Shown here in pieces: positions 22,801 to 33,429 of a stretch of 64,000 nucleotides of DNA; positions within the stretch are counted from its first letter, which is position 1, and every line of letters begins with the position of its first letter. A program made the translations under genes and the position numbers. Source of the DNA: Schizophyllum amplum (Eukaryota > Basidiomycota > Agaricomycetes > Agaricales > Schizophyllaceae); contig VDMD01000091.1 in NCBI GenBank assembly GCA_007026445.1, positions 35,777-99,776 of the forward strand, read 5' to 3'. The notes under the pieces are model-generated. The model was given only the letters and a program-made list of their open reading frames with translations. It was not told the origin of the DNA and ran no database searches.

Positions 22801-25050
22801 GTTAGAAAGACATCGTGCTGAGGGTGAAGATGCGTGATCGTCGATCGTGAAAGGTGAGCATACGCACTGACATACAGCGTAGTACGGCGATGCGTCCTTA
22901 ATACTCGTCAACGCGCGAGAGCAGCTTGTACCGCGCTCACAGCAGCTCCTCTTTCCCTAAGCCCACCCATCGATCGCGCCCATTCCAGGAGCGTCCTCGC
23001 GGTGACCTGTGCTGGACGCTGCCTGGAGGCAAGGAGGTGCGACGGATCGAGGCTGCCAAGCAGTCGACGAGGCAGAGTCCCGAAGATCATGGCCAGTCCT
23101 GGTCCTTCTGGTCCTGGATTTGATACTGACGATGGGGGTGGAAGGGAAAGAAGCCCGACGCTCAGGTTGTGAGCTTCTTGCTTTATACGATCGGCAAGAG
23201 GGCGGAGAGTTCATGTGACCGCGAACACGGGGAATTGACGTCACTGATTCCCGGAGTTCGCGCTCCCGGTGTCGAACTTCACTCTTCTCTTCACGGCGGC
23301 ACACGCGCGCTTCAAGCGCTTTGCTTCCTCTCATCGCGTCTCTCGCTCTCGCTGCCATGATCCATCTATGTCGAACTCTGCCTTCGACTCACGCTTTTGC
23401 AGCGCTCAATTTTTCCGGTGCCCTCGTGATTCGAGACGTACCAGACGTCGGCGCGCCGCGAGAGATTCTTTACTCAAGGACTCCGAGAGATTCCGCACAC
23501 TGCCACACTCAGATCTTCGACGCAGCCACCCCCTCCTTCAAGGCCCGCTCCATTCGCCCATCTACCTCCCTCATAACGCCCAAATCCGCGTCATTCTCAC
23601 TCCCTATCGTCGCGTTCACCCCTCCATCCCACGTCTTCTCAGCGTTCCCTTCGCCCATCGTTATGCCCACCTTGGTCTTGTCTGAGCCCTCACATTCCCT
23701 AACTGCTCATCATCCCTCATTTCCCGTCGCCCCTCCCCCCTCCCCCCCAACGGACCCTCTCCGCCTTCCACCGTCTCGCATCCCCAACGTCGCCCCCCCC
23801 CCCCCCCCTACCCATCCCCGAGCCCCGTTTATCGGGTCCAAATACTGCACTTCCTCCCTCCACCTGCTCTCGCCGTGCAATTCAGCGAAAATGAGTGTCT
23901 GTGCGAGATCTAGAACTTCAACGCGTTCTTATGGCGGAGTGACGAGGTGCGTGTTACCGCGAGAGCGAAGGCGAAAAGCGATATCAGGTCGACGGCGTGA
24001 GACTTACGCGCAGGACAGAGCTGTATTGCTCAGGCAAGGCGGGCTGATGTGCCGTCGGACAGCTCCCTACACAGACGTCCGCTGCGTTTGGGAACTGTGA
24101 CGCCCGAACGCGCCTCCGAGGCTGAGACACGCCGACGCGCTTGGCGAAGCTATGCCCCTCTGACGAGTCGGCGCCTGCGCTGAAGCCCGACGCGCTGGGT
24201 AGCCTGCGTGCACCGAGGCGCCGGACAGGTGAGCTGACGCCCCAAACGCGCTCGCCCGGCGGGTTCAGAGCTTCCCCGCTCTATCGTGATTACGCCTCCA
24301 TTGTCACATCTACGACCCGATTTTTTCATGTACTCCATAAGCCTACAGTGCAATCAAGTGTACACACGTCTGCTTCTATACCATCCTGATTCCTGAGCGA
24401 GCAACAAAACATCGTTTTTCTTGGCAGAAACAAACATGTGTCACGCTCTGAAGGCACGTCTGGCCATGGCCCACATGCTTCCGTGTGTTCCTGCGTTTAC
24501 CCTCAGATATCAGGCGATGGGAGTTCACAAATCCTACGTGGACCTCCGCAGGTGCTGTCAATGACTTACTCGACCTTGCTAGAAGCTCGCTGACATCTCG
24601 AGGTATCCCCAGAACCTTGGGATGTAGGCCTTGACCTGGAGATGTCACCCCGAATCTCGGGATGTGATCTCAAGGTTATTCTGACATCCAAAGGTGCTCC
24701 AAAGTATAACAAACATCCGTAGATTCGTGCGAAAAACGTGATGGCCAAAGCAGAAGTACAGACTGGGGAAGGGCCAGATACTGGGCCCGTTCTTATAGAT
24801 CTCGACGGCGACGAGGAAAGCCATGCGACTGTAGTGACTGAGATAGTTGTCAGAGGGCGGGACGATGGAGGAGGAGAGGGATGAGGAGTCGGGACAAAGT
24901 CGCGACGGACGCAAATTGACGTGCTCGATCGGCGGACGCTCGGACCGATGGAAACAACAAAGACACCTGCCTCCGACCGTCACTCGCCTGAACTCCCTTT
25001 CGTTGGACCAACGCTCGCGCTTCCTGTTTATTCATTCCCTTCTGACAGGA
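22801..25050. other. Gene-poor stretch
   Basis: No supported gene. It contains a 16-base poly-C run at 23793-23808 in a Pro-codon-rich shadow frame, and the repeat block at 24590-24715. Confidence 0.4.
24590..24715. repeat. ACATCCCAAGGT-type repeat, copy 2 (inverted)
   Basis: Contains CCAGAACCTTGGGATGTAGG and CCCGAATCTCGGGATGTGAT. Read on minus it matches the words of 21600-21795. It ends about 340 bases before F-box-like gene Y1. Confidence 0.45.
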
Positions 25051-25058
25051 ATACTCAG

Positions 25059-26480
25059 ATGCACGAAGCGCTAAATACCCTAGATATCCTCAATCTTATC
25101 TTTGACGATGCAGAACTCCAGCAGGCCGATCTCTTCCATTGTGCGCTTGTGTGCGTGCCATGGCGCGATGTGGCGGTTCCGAAGATCTGGGAGGACCTGA
25201 GGAGTCTTGAGGCCCTCTTTCGCTTGCTCCCAGAGGAGAGTTTACACTCGGACTACGATGCAGCTGAAGGGCTTCCCAGCGCGCTCGATCGTGATGGCCG
25301 CGTAAGTCTGCTTTGCATTCTGTTCGCGTCCTCCCGTCTGATGATAGCAGCATGACGTAGCGCCTTCTGGATGGGAGATACTCTTCCAGCGTGCGGCGTT
25401 GGCGAAGCGTCTCGTATTGGACATCAGCGTGCTATCCAGGGATCAACAACGGGCGATCGCCCCGCTCATCTCCCACGCGCCGACGTTTCCGTCCCTCCGA
25501 CGACTGGTCCTGCACGGCCCCCTTCAGCGCGAGATAGCGATTACCTCGCCGTGTCTATCCCTCCGTCTGCTTGATTCGAGCGATCACGCATGGGAGGTGT
25601 CCAACTTGCAGTCTATCGAGACGGATCAAACTCCCCTGTACGACGTCATCCGACTCTTCCACCTACCGCGCGCGCGAACCCTGCACTCCATCTCCGTCAA
25701 CGCGCAGATCCCCAACCCAACCCTCCTCTCCTCCCTCTTCGACGCGCTCCACTCCACCATCGACCGCCACACCCTCCGCGAGGTATCCGTCACGCGCACC
25801 CTCCGCGCCCCCCACCTCTACGAACTCGCGGACCGCTACTTCCTCACCCTCGCCCACATCGACCATCTCTCCGCCTTCCGCCGCCTCACCCGCCTCGAGC
25901 TCCTCGGCGTCGGGGGTCTCATCATGGAAGACGCGGACTACGCCCGATGCGCGGAGTGGTGGCCCGAGCTGCGCGTCTTCGCCCTGGAGCCGCCCGTGCA
26001 GGAGGGCTGGTACCCGAGTATATGCACCCTCCGCGCCGTCGAGGCGTTCGCGCGCGGCTGCCCGGATCTCGAGCTGCTGGGCCTGCCTCTGGTATCGCTG
26101 GCCGTGCCCGATGATCTGGCCCGGTGCCTCTGAGATCGAGGACGACGTCACCTCCGGCTGTCACGATCCGCGTCGTCGGCGACGGCGCTGCGATCGTGGT
26201 CGGCGACGGCGCTGCGATCGTGGAAGCCGCACCCGCGGTGACCAATCTCGCTCCCCATGAGCAGGCTGAGCAGAACCCTCGGCCGCGCACGCGCTACGGT
26301 GAAGATCTCGCTTCGTATCTTCTAAACCTGTTCCCCGGCCTAGACTGCGTAGTCCACATCGGGCGCACCGCAGATGATGCGGGATACTATGCGCCTGCGG
26401 CAGAGGCCAAGCAGGCGATGTGGGAGAAGTTTGGTGCGACGTTGGAGGTGATGAAGGAAGAAATGCGCGGAAGGCGCTGA
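25059..26480 (+). CDS. F-box-like protein Y1, apparent frameshift near the 3' end
   Basis: Exon 1 (25059-25301) encodes MHEALNTLDILNLIFDD and then FHCALVCVPWRDVAVPKIWE, a diverged F-box. A 49-nt intron (25302-25350) leads to exon 2, which is rich in Leu-repeat-like segments (FPSLRRLVLHG, LRAVEAFARGCPDLELLGLP). The minus-strand gene at 33427-32047 is a clear paralogue along its whole length and has the same intron. In Y1 the frame meets TGA at 26131 just after PDDLARCL. The paralogous continuation (PPAVTIRVVGDGAAIV up to EVMKEEMRGRR, stop 26478-26480) is in another frame, so one base is gained or lost near 26095-26135. No intron fits the gap. It is either a recent pseudogene or a sequence error. 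A 24-bp tandem duplication (GTCGGCGACGGCGCTGCGATC unit) at 26172-26220 lies just after the shift. Confidence 0.7.
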
Positions 26481-26570
26481 GGAACAAGCGCGCGGAAGGC
26501 GATGAAGGAAGACATGTGCGGAAGGCGCTGAGGAACAAGCGCGCGGAGGGAACAGCGTGACAGTCGCGCT
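26445..26570. repeat. ~50-bp tandem duplication at the Y1 stop codon
   Basis: Two units built on GCGGAAGGCGCTGAGGAACA with the following AGCGCGCGGA. The first copy carries the stop codon of the Y1 continuation frame. Confidence 0.6.
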
Positions 26571-26849
26571 GAAGGAACGGCGCGGCGGCGAGGTACGTGA
26601 TCATGCGAGAGTGCGTGATCATGCGATGCTAGACTTCAGAAACTGATATGTATGCCATTCGCGCGCGTCGGCAGGAGCTGAGAGCGAGTACTGTAGCGGT
26701 CCTGTCCACCTCTTCTCCGCTTGCGCTGTGCTGCTCCGTACATCCGCTGTCCTGTACACCTCTTCTCCGCTCGCGCTGTGCTGCCCCGTACATCCGCTGT
26801 CCTAGAGAAGCCCATATCAGATCGCTATTGCTGTGTTCGAGAAGCAGAG

Positions 26850-27135
26850 ATCGTCAGCGCCTCGTACAGACCGTCAACGCCTCGTACAGACCGTCAACGC
26901 CTTGTACACCCCGTCGACGCCTCGTACACCCCATCACTACTCGTACAGACCGCCACCGCCTTTTACATTCCATCAACGCCTTGTGCAGACCGTCGATGCC
27001 TTGTGCAGACCGTCGATGCCTTGTGCAGACCGTCGACGCCTCGTACAGCCTGGGCCATTAACACCTCGTTAACGCCTCGCACGGACCGTCAACTTCTCGT
27101 CCTGACCGTCAACGCCTTGTACACCTCGTAAACGC
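26850..27135. repeat. ~20-bp tandem array (CCGTCAACGCCTCGTACAGA)
   Basis: About twelve imperfect copies of a 20-21 bp unit that can be read through as protein without stops. It ends in GTGGAG followed by GTGAGC, which resembles a splice donor. An equivalent but shorter array is at 28785-28840. Confidence 0.75.
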
Positions 27136-27194
27136 CCCGTGGAGGTGAGCGCGCTCTCTCTTGAATTCCTCTCTCTTTTTATAAATACCTCTCT

Positions 27195-27520
27195 ATTTTC
27201 TTCGAGATGGAGGGGGAGACTGGCACGGTCATTCGCGTTCTTTTTGGGAGGGGCGCGAGGGAGGAGAAAGAGAAGGGAGGGAGGGGGGGAGAGAGGGGGG
27301 AGTTGGCAGGGGGTTGGAAAAGGGAGGGGATGGAGGGGAGGGGGGGGGGAGGGGGGGAGTTGGCAGGGGGTTGAAAAGGGGAGAGTGGAGGGGAGGGGAG
27401 GGGGGAGGGAGGGGAGGGGGGAGAGGGGGGAGGGGGTTGAAAAGGGGAGAGTGGAGGGGAGAGAAGGGAGAGAGGGATGGAGAGAGAGAGAGGGGGGAGG
27501 GCAGGGGGGCGTGGCGCGCC
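27195..27520. repeat. Purine-rich GGGGA tract, unit 1
   Basis: About 300 bases almost free of C and T on the plus strand, built from GGGGAGGG, GGGAGAGTGGAGGGG and GGGGTTGGAAAAGGG words. It follows a CTTTTTATAAATACC and TTTTCTTCGAGATGGAGGG leader. The leader is repeated as TTTTCTTCGAGATAGAGGG at 28890. Confidence 0.7.
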
Positions 27521-27529
27521 GTCTGACGG

Positions 27530-28790
27530 TCTTGAAGGCAGCCTGCGAGCTTCGTCGTCCCTGCGCCGATCTCGGCTTTCGAAGAGATGGGGCACAGCTC
27601 GCTGTCGTCGAAGGGGTCAGAGCTTCGACGGCCTCGAAAGAGGAAATTTTCGATGCTGCCGAAGGGGGCATAGCTCCGACGCGCTTGAAGGCGGGAGAGC
27701 TCCGACGCGCTTGAAGGCGGGAGAGCTTCGACGCGCTCGAAGGCGGGAGAGCTTCGACGCGCTCGAAGGCGGGGGAGCTTCGATGTTTTCGATGGAGGCG
27801 AAGCTCGAAGGGATGGGGCACAGCTCGATGTTGCCGAAGGGAGGGGGAGCTTCTCTGTCCCCGGAGGCGGGTGCGCCTCGACGGCTTCGAAGGGTGGCGA
27901 GCCTTGACGTCGTCGAAGGGAGGCTGGGGGGGCACGCCTCGACGGCCTCGAAGGGTGGGGAGTTTTGGATCTCGTCGGAGAAGGGGGGCGGCAGCTTCGA
28001 AGTCGTCGAAAGGTGGCGGCAGCTTCGAAGTCGTCGAAGGGAGGCTGAGGGGCACGCCTCGACGGCTTCGAAGGGTGGCGAGCTCAACGGCGTCGAAAGA
28101 GGCGGAGGGGCACGCCTCGACGTCTTGGAAGGGATGGGGCGAAGGATGTCGTCAAAGGGCAGGCGAGCCTCGACGTCGTCGAAGGGGGACGAGCTTTGTC
28201 GTCGTCGAAGGGGTTTCAGCTTTGTCGTCGTCGAAGGGTGGCGAGCCTCGACGTTGTCGAAGGGAGGCTGAGGGGCACGCCTCGACGGCTTCGAAGGGTG
28301 GCGAGCCTCGAAGTCGTCGAAGGGAGGCTGAGGGGCACGCCTCGAGGGCCGCGCCTGCGACGTTATCGTCGAAAGAGAGGGGCACGCCTCGAAGCTTTTG
28401 GAGGGAGGGTCACGCCTCGAAGTCGTCGGATTAGGCTGAGGGGCACGCCTCGACGTCTTGGAAGGGATGGGGCGAAGCTCGATGTCCTCAAAGGGCAGGC
28501 GAGACTCGCCGTCGTCGAAAGGGGCGACTGATCTGCAGGGGCGACTGATCTGCAGGGGCGACTGATCTGCGACGATTTCGAAGGGAGGCAGAGCTTCGAC
28601 GTCCTTGACGGAAGGGATGGGAAGGGCGCGGCTTGCCGTCGTCGAAGGGGGACGAGCTTTGTCGTCGTCGAAGGGGGACGAGCTTTGTCGTCGTCGAAGG
28701 GGGTTGAGCTTTGTCGTCGTCGAAGGGGGACGAGCTTTGTCGTCGTCGAAGGGGGTTGAGCTTTGTCGTCGTCGAAGGACGTCAACGCAT
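27530..28790. repeat. TCGTCGAAGGGG repeat array, unit 1
   Basis: Dozens of degenerate units of about 27-36 bp around GACGAGCTTTGTCGTCGTCG and TTCGAAGGGTGGCGAGCCTC. The best-conserved block is at 28640-28780, with about 30-bp periodicity. Open frames on both strands here are by-products of the repeat. Confidence 0.75.
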
Positions 28791-29275
28791 CGTACAGACC
28801 GTCAACGCATCGTACAGACCGTCAACACCCGGGCCGCGAACTCAAGTTGGAGGTGAGCAGGAGCTTTCTTCTTTCTGAAATATTTTCTCTTTTCTTCGAG
28901 ATAGAGGGAGGATGGGGGAGAGAGGGAGGGGGGGAAAGCGGAGAGAGGAGAGTAGGGGAGGGGGCGAGGGGAGAGTCGAGGGGCGAGGGGAGAGTAGGGG
29001 AGGGGGGAGGGGAGAGTCGAGGGGCGAGGGGAGAGTCGAGGGGCGAGGGGAGAGTCGAGGGGCGAGGGGAGAGTCGAGAGGCAAGGGGAGTCGAGGGAAG
29101 GCGGAGGGCGGGAAAAGAGGAGAGGGGCGAGGAGGGAGCTTCGACGGCCTCAGCGGGAGGGGAGGGAGAGAGGGGTGGGGAGTGGGAAGGAGAGTGGGAA
29201 GGGGAGTGGAAAGGGTGGAGTGGGAGAGAAGGGGGAAAGGATGGAGAGAGGGGGGGGAAGGGGGAGATTCAACGT
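28785..29275. repeat. Second copy of array, leader and purine tract
   Basis: Repeats the order seen at 26850-27520: a CGTACAGACCGTCAACGCAT array, GTTGGAG followed by GTGAGC, a leader with TTTTCTTCGAGAT, and then a purine tract. Here the tract units are GGGGCGAGGGGAGAGTCGA, spaced about 19-20 bp at 28975-29075. This is a higher-order duplication. Confidence 0.65.
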
Positions 29276-29830
29276 TCGCGAAGGGAGGGGCGCCCTTCGC
29301 TGTTCTTGAAAGGGGCAGAGCTTTGACATTCTCAAAGGGTGGAAGCTTTGATGCTCTCATTGAATGGCGGGACTTGTCGCTTTTATCGGAGGAGGACGAG
29401 CTCCGGAATGCTTGAAAAGGAGAGGGGGAGCTTCTCTGTCCCCGGAAGGGGGACGCCTCGACAATCTCGAAGGGAGGCGAAGCGACGTTCCCGGAGGGAG
29501 GCGAAGCGACGTTCCCGGAGGGGGGCGAGCTTCGGCCTTTGTGAAGGGAGATGGAGCTTTGCCGTCGTCGAGCGCGGAGGCGCGCGTCGACGTCAACGTC
29601 CTCGAAAGAGGCGAGCTTCGACTCCCTCGAAGGAGGCGAACTTCGACTCCCTCGAAGGAGGCGAACTTCGACTCCCTCGAAAGGGGCGGAGCTTCGATGC
29701 TCTCGGAGGCAGGTGCCCCTCGCCGTTGGCGACTCAGGGGAGGTGAGCTTTGTCGGCGTTCACGAAGAGAGGTGAGCTTCAACGTTTTTGAAGGGAGGGG
29801 GCGCCTCTGACTATCTCATATAGGTGTGCT
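29275..29830. repeat. TCGAAGGAGGCGA repeat array, unit 2
   Basis: Same family as 27530-28790. The best units are CTTCGACTCCCTCGAAGGAG at about 24-bp spacing (29614-29685) and GGGAGGCGAAGCGACGTTCC, two copies at 29470-29515. Confidence 0.65.
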
Positions 29831-30417
29831 CGACTCTCCGGAAGGACTCCTCGACGCTCTTGACGCCTGAGCACTGTGAGAACTGCATGTGCTTCGACAT
29901 CCGCCGCGACTCGGCGTCCTCAAAGGGCGGTGCAGCTCGCCATCCTCGTTGGGCGGTGCAGGCCAACGCGGAGTCCAAGCCTGGTGGTGTAGCGCGATGC
30001 TCTCAAATTTCGGCCTTCATCACACGTCGCGTTCCCAACGCTTGAACTATCGTGACTCGAAGACAGGCTTAAAGACAGCGATGACCGGTTTTAGTCAAAT
30101 TAACCTTCAGGACTGGAATGACGGCGAGATGACTTGAGCGAGACTATCTGCGTTCACTCCGTGCAGCCCAAGACCTTGAAAAGCTAAGGCCAGTGAGGAG
30201 GCGTGATTTGTGGGGACGTAGACTCAGAGCGCTGCTCGGAGCGCAGTTGACTTGTTCGCGCGCGGGTGCCCCGGCGAGCTCGAGCATGCGGCCCCATTTT
30301 TGATGTCGCAGATCTATGCACTTATTCTCTCGGAACTCAAGCATTTGAGTCCACAATGCGCTTCCCACCCAAAGTACACTTGGTACAGGCTACTTATCTA
30401 ATACTTCGACGATATGT
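29831..30417. other. Gene-free stretch
   Basis: Transition from the repeat array to the 3' side of the minus-strand F-box-like gene X2. No supported gene. Confidence 0.4.
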
Positions 30418-31281
30418 TTATGTGTAGATGGACATGGTGTCCCAGTCCTCGTCCTCCTCACTATCATAAGAAGAATGAAGCGATTCGGTCTCGCTTTGTG
30501 GGAGTAGTAGCTTTATGCAGAGCTCCTTCACGTCATCCCAACCGTCCAGATCCAGCAAGGATGTCGGAGCGTCCAGGTGCTTCAAAGTGTCTTTCAGACT
30601 TGGATATCCACGGAACAACCCGTTCAAGGCACGGACCACCTCCCGGCCATCGCAACCCTCCTCGAATACAATGGTAGAAAGCTCGGGGCTGCGGTACATG
30701 GGCCATTCCCAATGGTCGACGAAATTGAGGGAGAGATCCAAGGCACGCACTTTCAACGTGTGCAGATGGGGAAAGATGGATTCAGTAGGCAAGGTGCCAC
30801 AGTTCAAGTGAGGAAGGACGAAGCGCTCGTCCATGTCGACTCTTGTGTCCTGGGACACGATGCTGATCGAGAGGCATTCGACAGCTCCGGTGACGTGCTT
30901 GAGCTCAAGCCAGTTCTTTGTGGTGAGCGACTTGTAGAGCGCCTACAAACTGTCTGTAAGCGTGCGACTGGCGTACATAGATACCACACGCACGAATCGA
31001 GGATAGTCGAAGTCTTCCGCCCTGTGACTCGTCTTCCATGGCACCGCATAAGGCTCGCGTCCTCCAGCCTCCATGTCTCTGTCCGGCTGACCTCCACCAT
31101 CCTCAGAGTGTTCTATCTGAAACGCCGACCAGCAAACGTCAGCATGTGTTTTTGCCGTAATTTGTGGCCAACCCACCTCAAAGAAGTACCAGGCAGTCTT
31201 GGGAAGGTGACGGAGAACGTCGAACAGAGTGTCCTCAGGCTTCCCGAGCGGCGGCAGCCTGTAAGGTTTGGATTCAGCCAT
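30418..31281 (-). CDS. F-box-family protein X2, shortened (~253 aa)
   Basis: Paralogue of the gene at 19690-21420. Exons (minus) are 31281-31177, 31116-30985 and 30942-30418, with introns of 60 and 42 nt and all phases consistent. Exon 1 encodes DTLFDVLRHLPKTAWYFFE, matching SAVLRLLPRDAWFIYE of X1 right up to the shared intron. Exon 2 has an acidic start and EDFDYPRFVRV, matching DDFENPTFVRR. Exon 3 is Leu-rich (LHTLKVRALDLSLNFVDHW) and ends in an acidic tail EEDEDWDTMSIYT. The N-terminal F-box core and much of the repeat tail of X1 are missing. It is therefore either a truncated gene with lost ligase coupling or lacks an unseen 5' exon. Confidence 0.65.
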
Positions 31282-32046
31282 CGTACACGGATTTGTCGAG
31301 CGACGACTTGGTAAGTGGCTTTCAGGTCGTCTGTGCGATAGAGAATATTGCTGGGGGGACTCATGGCGGAAGAGCTTTTATAGGCAGGGAAAGGGCGGCC
31401 GCGCGTCGTGGGCGCCTCCGGTATTTAGTGTTTGAGCCATTGTTGAATCAAGCACTGCCTGGCGAGGCGCGATTTCTTCACCACAATATGAGGCGCAACT
31501 GAACACAATAGCAGGCTATTGTGGCGCGGTGGCGCGGTAAGGCAGAGGACACGCTGCCACGCACAGGAGGCAATTGAACTAAAACGGGACATAAGCCTGA
31601 GAAGAAATGAACGTGTATTGGGCGGACAAAAAGAGAAGCGCACCGCGACTGCTTCACGGAGACGTGAACCGTGCTGTGGTGACGTGGAGCCACTGCTTCA
31701 GGCCCTCCACGTGCTTCTCGCCCAAAGCGCGCCTCGAATCACTGCAAGCACCGGTTCGACTAATCCATCGCATTTCTGAGGCGAAGAAGGATAGAAGGCG
31801 GCGTAGTACCTTCATAGGCGAAATGCGCCAGAGGGACAGAAACAGAACGACGAGGCGCACCTGGTAGGGGGAAGAAGAGTGGCTCGGCGCAATCGGAGCG
31901 ATTCGGCGATGTTCCATTTTGTTCTCTCCGTTCTTCATGGATGGGTCGATAATCTTGTAAAGCATGGAGACAACCCGTTTGAATCATCAGTGGCAATCAA
32001 CATCGTCGCTGTACTTACACGCCCCGCACACGCGCCCCCCAATTTG

Positions 32047-33427
32047 TTACTCCCGCCCCTTCAGCTCAGACAGCACACCAGCGAACTCCTCCCACATCCT
32101 GCGTCTCCCATCCTCCTCGAAAACGTTCGAGCCCGGTCCAAAGTCGATGCTCGTGCCCGAATCGACTCGTTCCAAACCGGGGAATAGCGCGAGAAGATAC
32201 GCAGCAAGAGCACCGATGTACTGCGCCCCCGCAACAGAGTCCTCCTCCTGCTCCCGCAAATCGACGTCCATCGCAATAGGACCGTCCCCCACGCGAATGG
32301 TCACCGCAGGAGGGGCTGAACCCGCGCGCGACTCTGGAAGCCTCGGAGTGTCCCCTGAAGGTACCATCGACGTACGCCCGGAAAGCACCATCGACGTCAG
32401 AGGCAACGACAGATATTCCAGATCCCGGCACCCGCGCGCAAAACTCTCTATCGCCTCCAGCGTACAATGGCTGCGCGGGGTCTCAGCCCACATCGGAGGC
32501 TCCATGACAAACACGCGGAGCGCGGGCCACTGGCACGCCGCGAGCTCGGCGTATCCCGCATCGCTGGGGCCTGCCGCGGCCACGTTGACGAGATTGACGC
32601 GGGTGAGGTGGCGGAAGACGGAGAGCGGCTTGAGGTGCGCGAGGGACAGCGCGCGACCCGATTCCTTCCGCCCAAGTCGGAAGGTGCGAAAGAAGGTCAC
32701 CTCGCGCAACGTACGACCGTCTATCTTCTCGCGCAACGCCTTGAAGAGTACCAAGAGGACGTCTGAGGGGATGTCCGTGGTAACGCGGATGACTTGAAGG
32801 TGTTGGACGCGCGGCAGGAATAGAATATCCACAACTGTGAGCACGTTGATGTACCGCAGCTCCAGGATATGGAGCGCGGTCGACGGGGAAGCGTCCGTGG
32901 TGCACATGTCAAGAGGCTGATGAACGTCGACCTGCCCGTCGAGTAAGAAGAATTCAAAAGCGGGAACGAGGCCTGTGCTGCCGAATTGCGGGTGGTCCAC
33001 CAGGACGAGATGCAGAAGAGAAGGGAACACAATTTCGCCAGAAATAACCGACGCGATGGATCGCTGCTTCCCCTCGAAGATAGTGCTGAGAACCACATGC
33101 AAACGCTTGACGAGGGACGCATACTTCAGAAATGCGCTCAGACCAGGAGGATGGACGAAATGCTGCTAAAACGTGAGTGTCGCGCCCCTGAGCAAGGCAA
33201 ACATCTCAACGTACACCATCGATCGTTCGGCTGTCTACAGCGTCCAGAGTTCCATCCGGCAAGAGTCGAAGGAGGTGCTTGAACTCAATGTCCTCCCAAA
33301 TCTTCGCGACGACAGCGTCGCGCCACATAGAGCACACAAGTGCACATCGGAAGTGATCTGCTCGTTGTAGCGTTTTTTCGTCGAAGATAAGACCGAGGAC
33401 GTCCGATATCTGTAGCGCTTCATGCAT
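32047..33427 (-). CDS. F-box-like protein Y2, intact, ~442 aa
   Basis: Exon 1 is 33427-33215 and exon 2 is 33162-32047; the 52-nt GT-AG intron joins them in phase, giving about 442 aa. The N-terminus MHEALQISDVLGLIFDE followed by FRCALVCSMWRDAVVAKIWE is a diverged F-box. The tail contains regular Leu-rich segments (LHILELRYINVLTVVDILFL, LEAIESFARGCRDLEYLSLP). It ends after a Pro-rich linker with PPAVTIRVGDGPIAM and a helical C-terminus. Expected role: adaptor that brings a substrate to an SCF ubiquitin ligase. It is the intact counterpart of Y1 at 25059 and shows what Y1 lost. Confidence 0.8.
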
Positions 33428-33429
33428 CT

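Noticed and set aside
23321..24100. 259-codon Pro/Ser-rich frame on plus
   Set aside because: Includes a poly-C run and no recognisable domain; the hydrophobic start is not followed by a convincing secreted protein.
25571..26260. Frames overlapping the F-box-like gene Y1 on both strands
   Set aside because: Shadows in a GC-rich exon; the paralogue Y2 fixes the true frame.
27069..29415. Long open frames on both strands in the repeat arrays (up to 328 codons)
   Set aside because: They are translations of tandem repeats and purine tracts with no independent coding signal.
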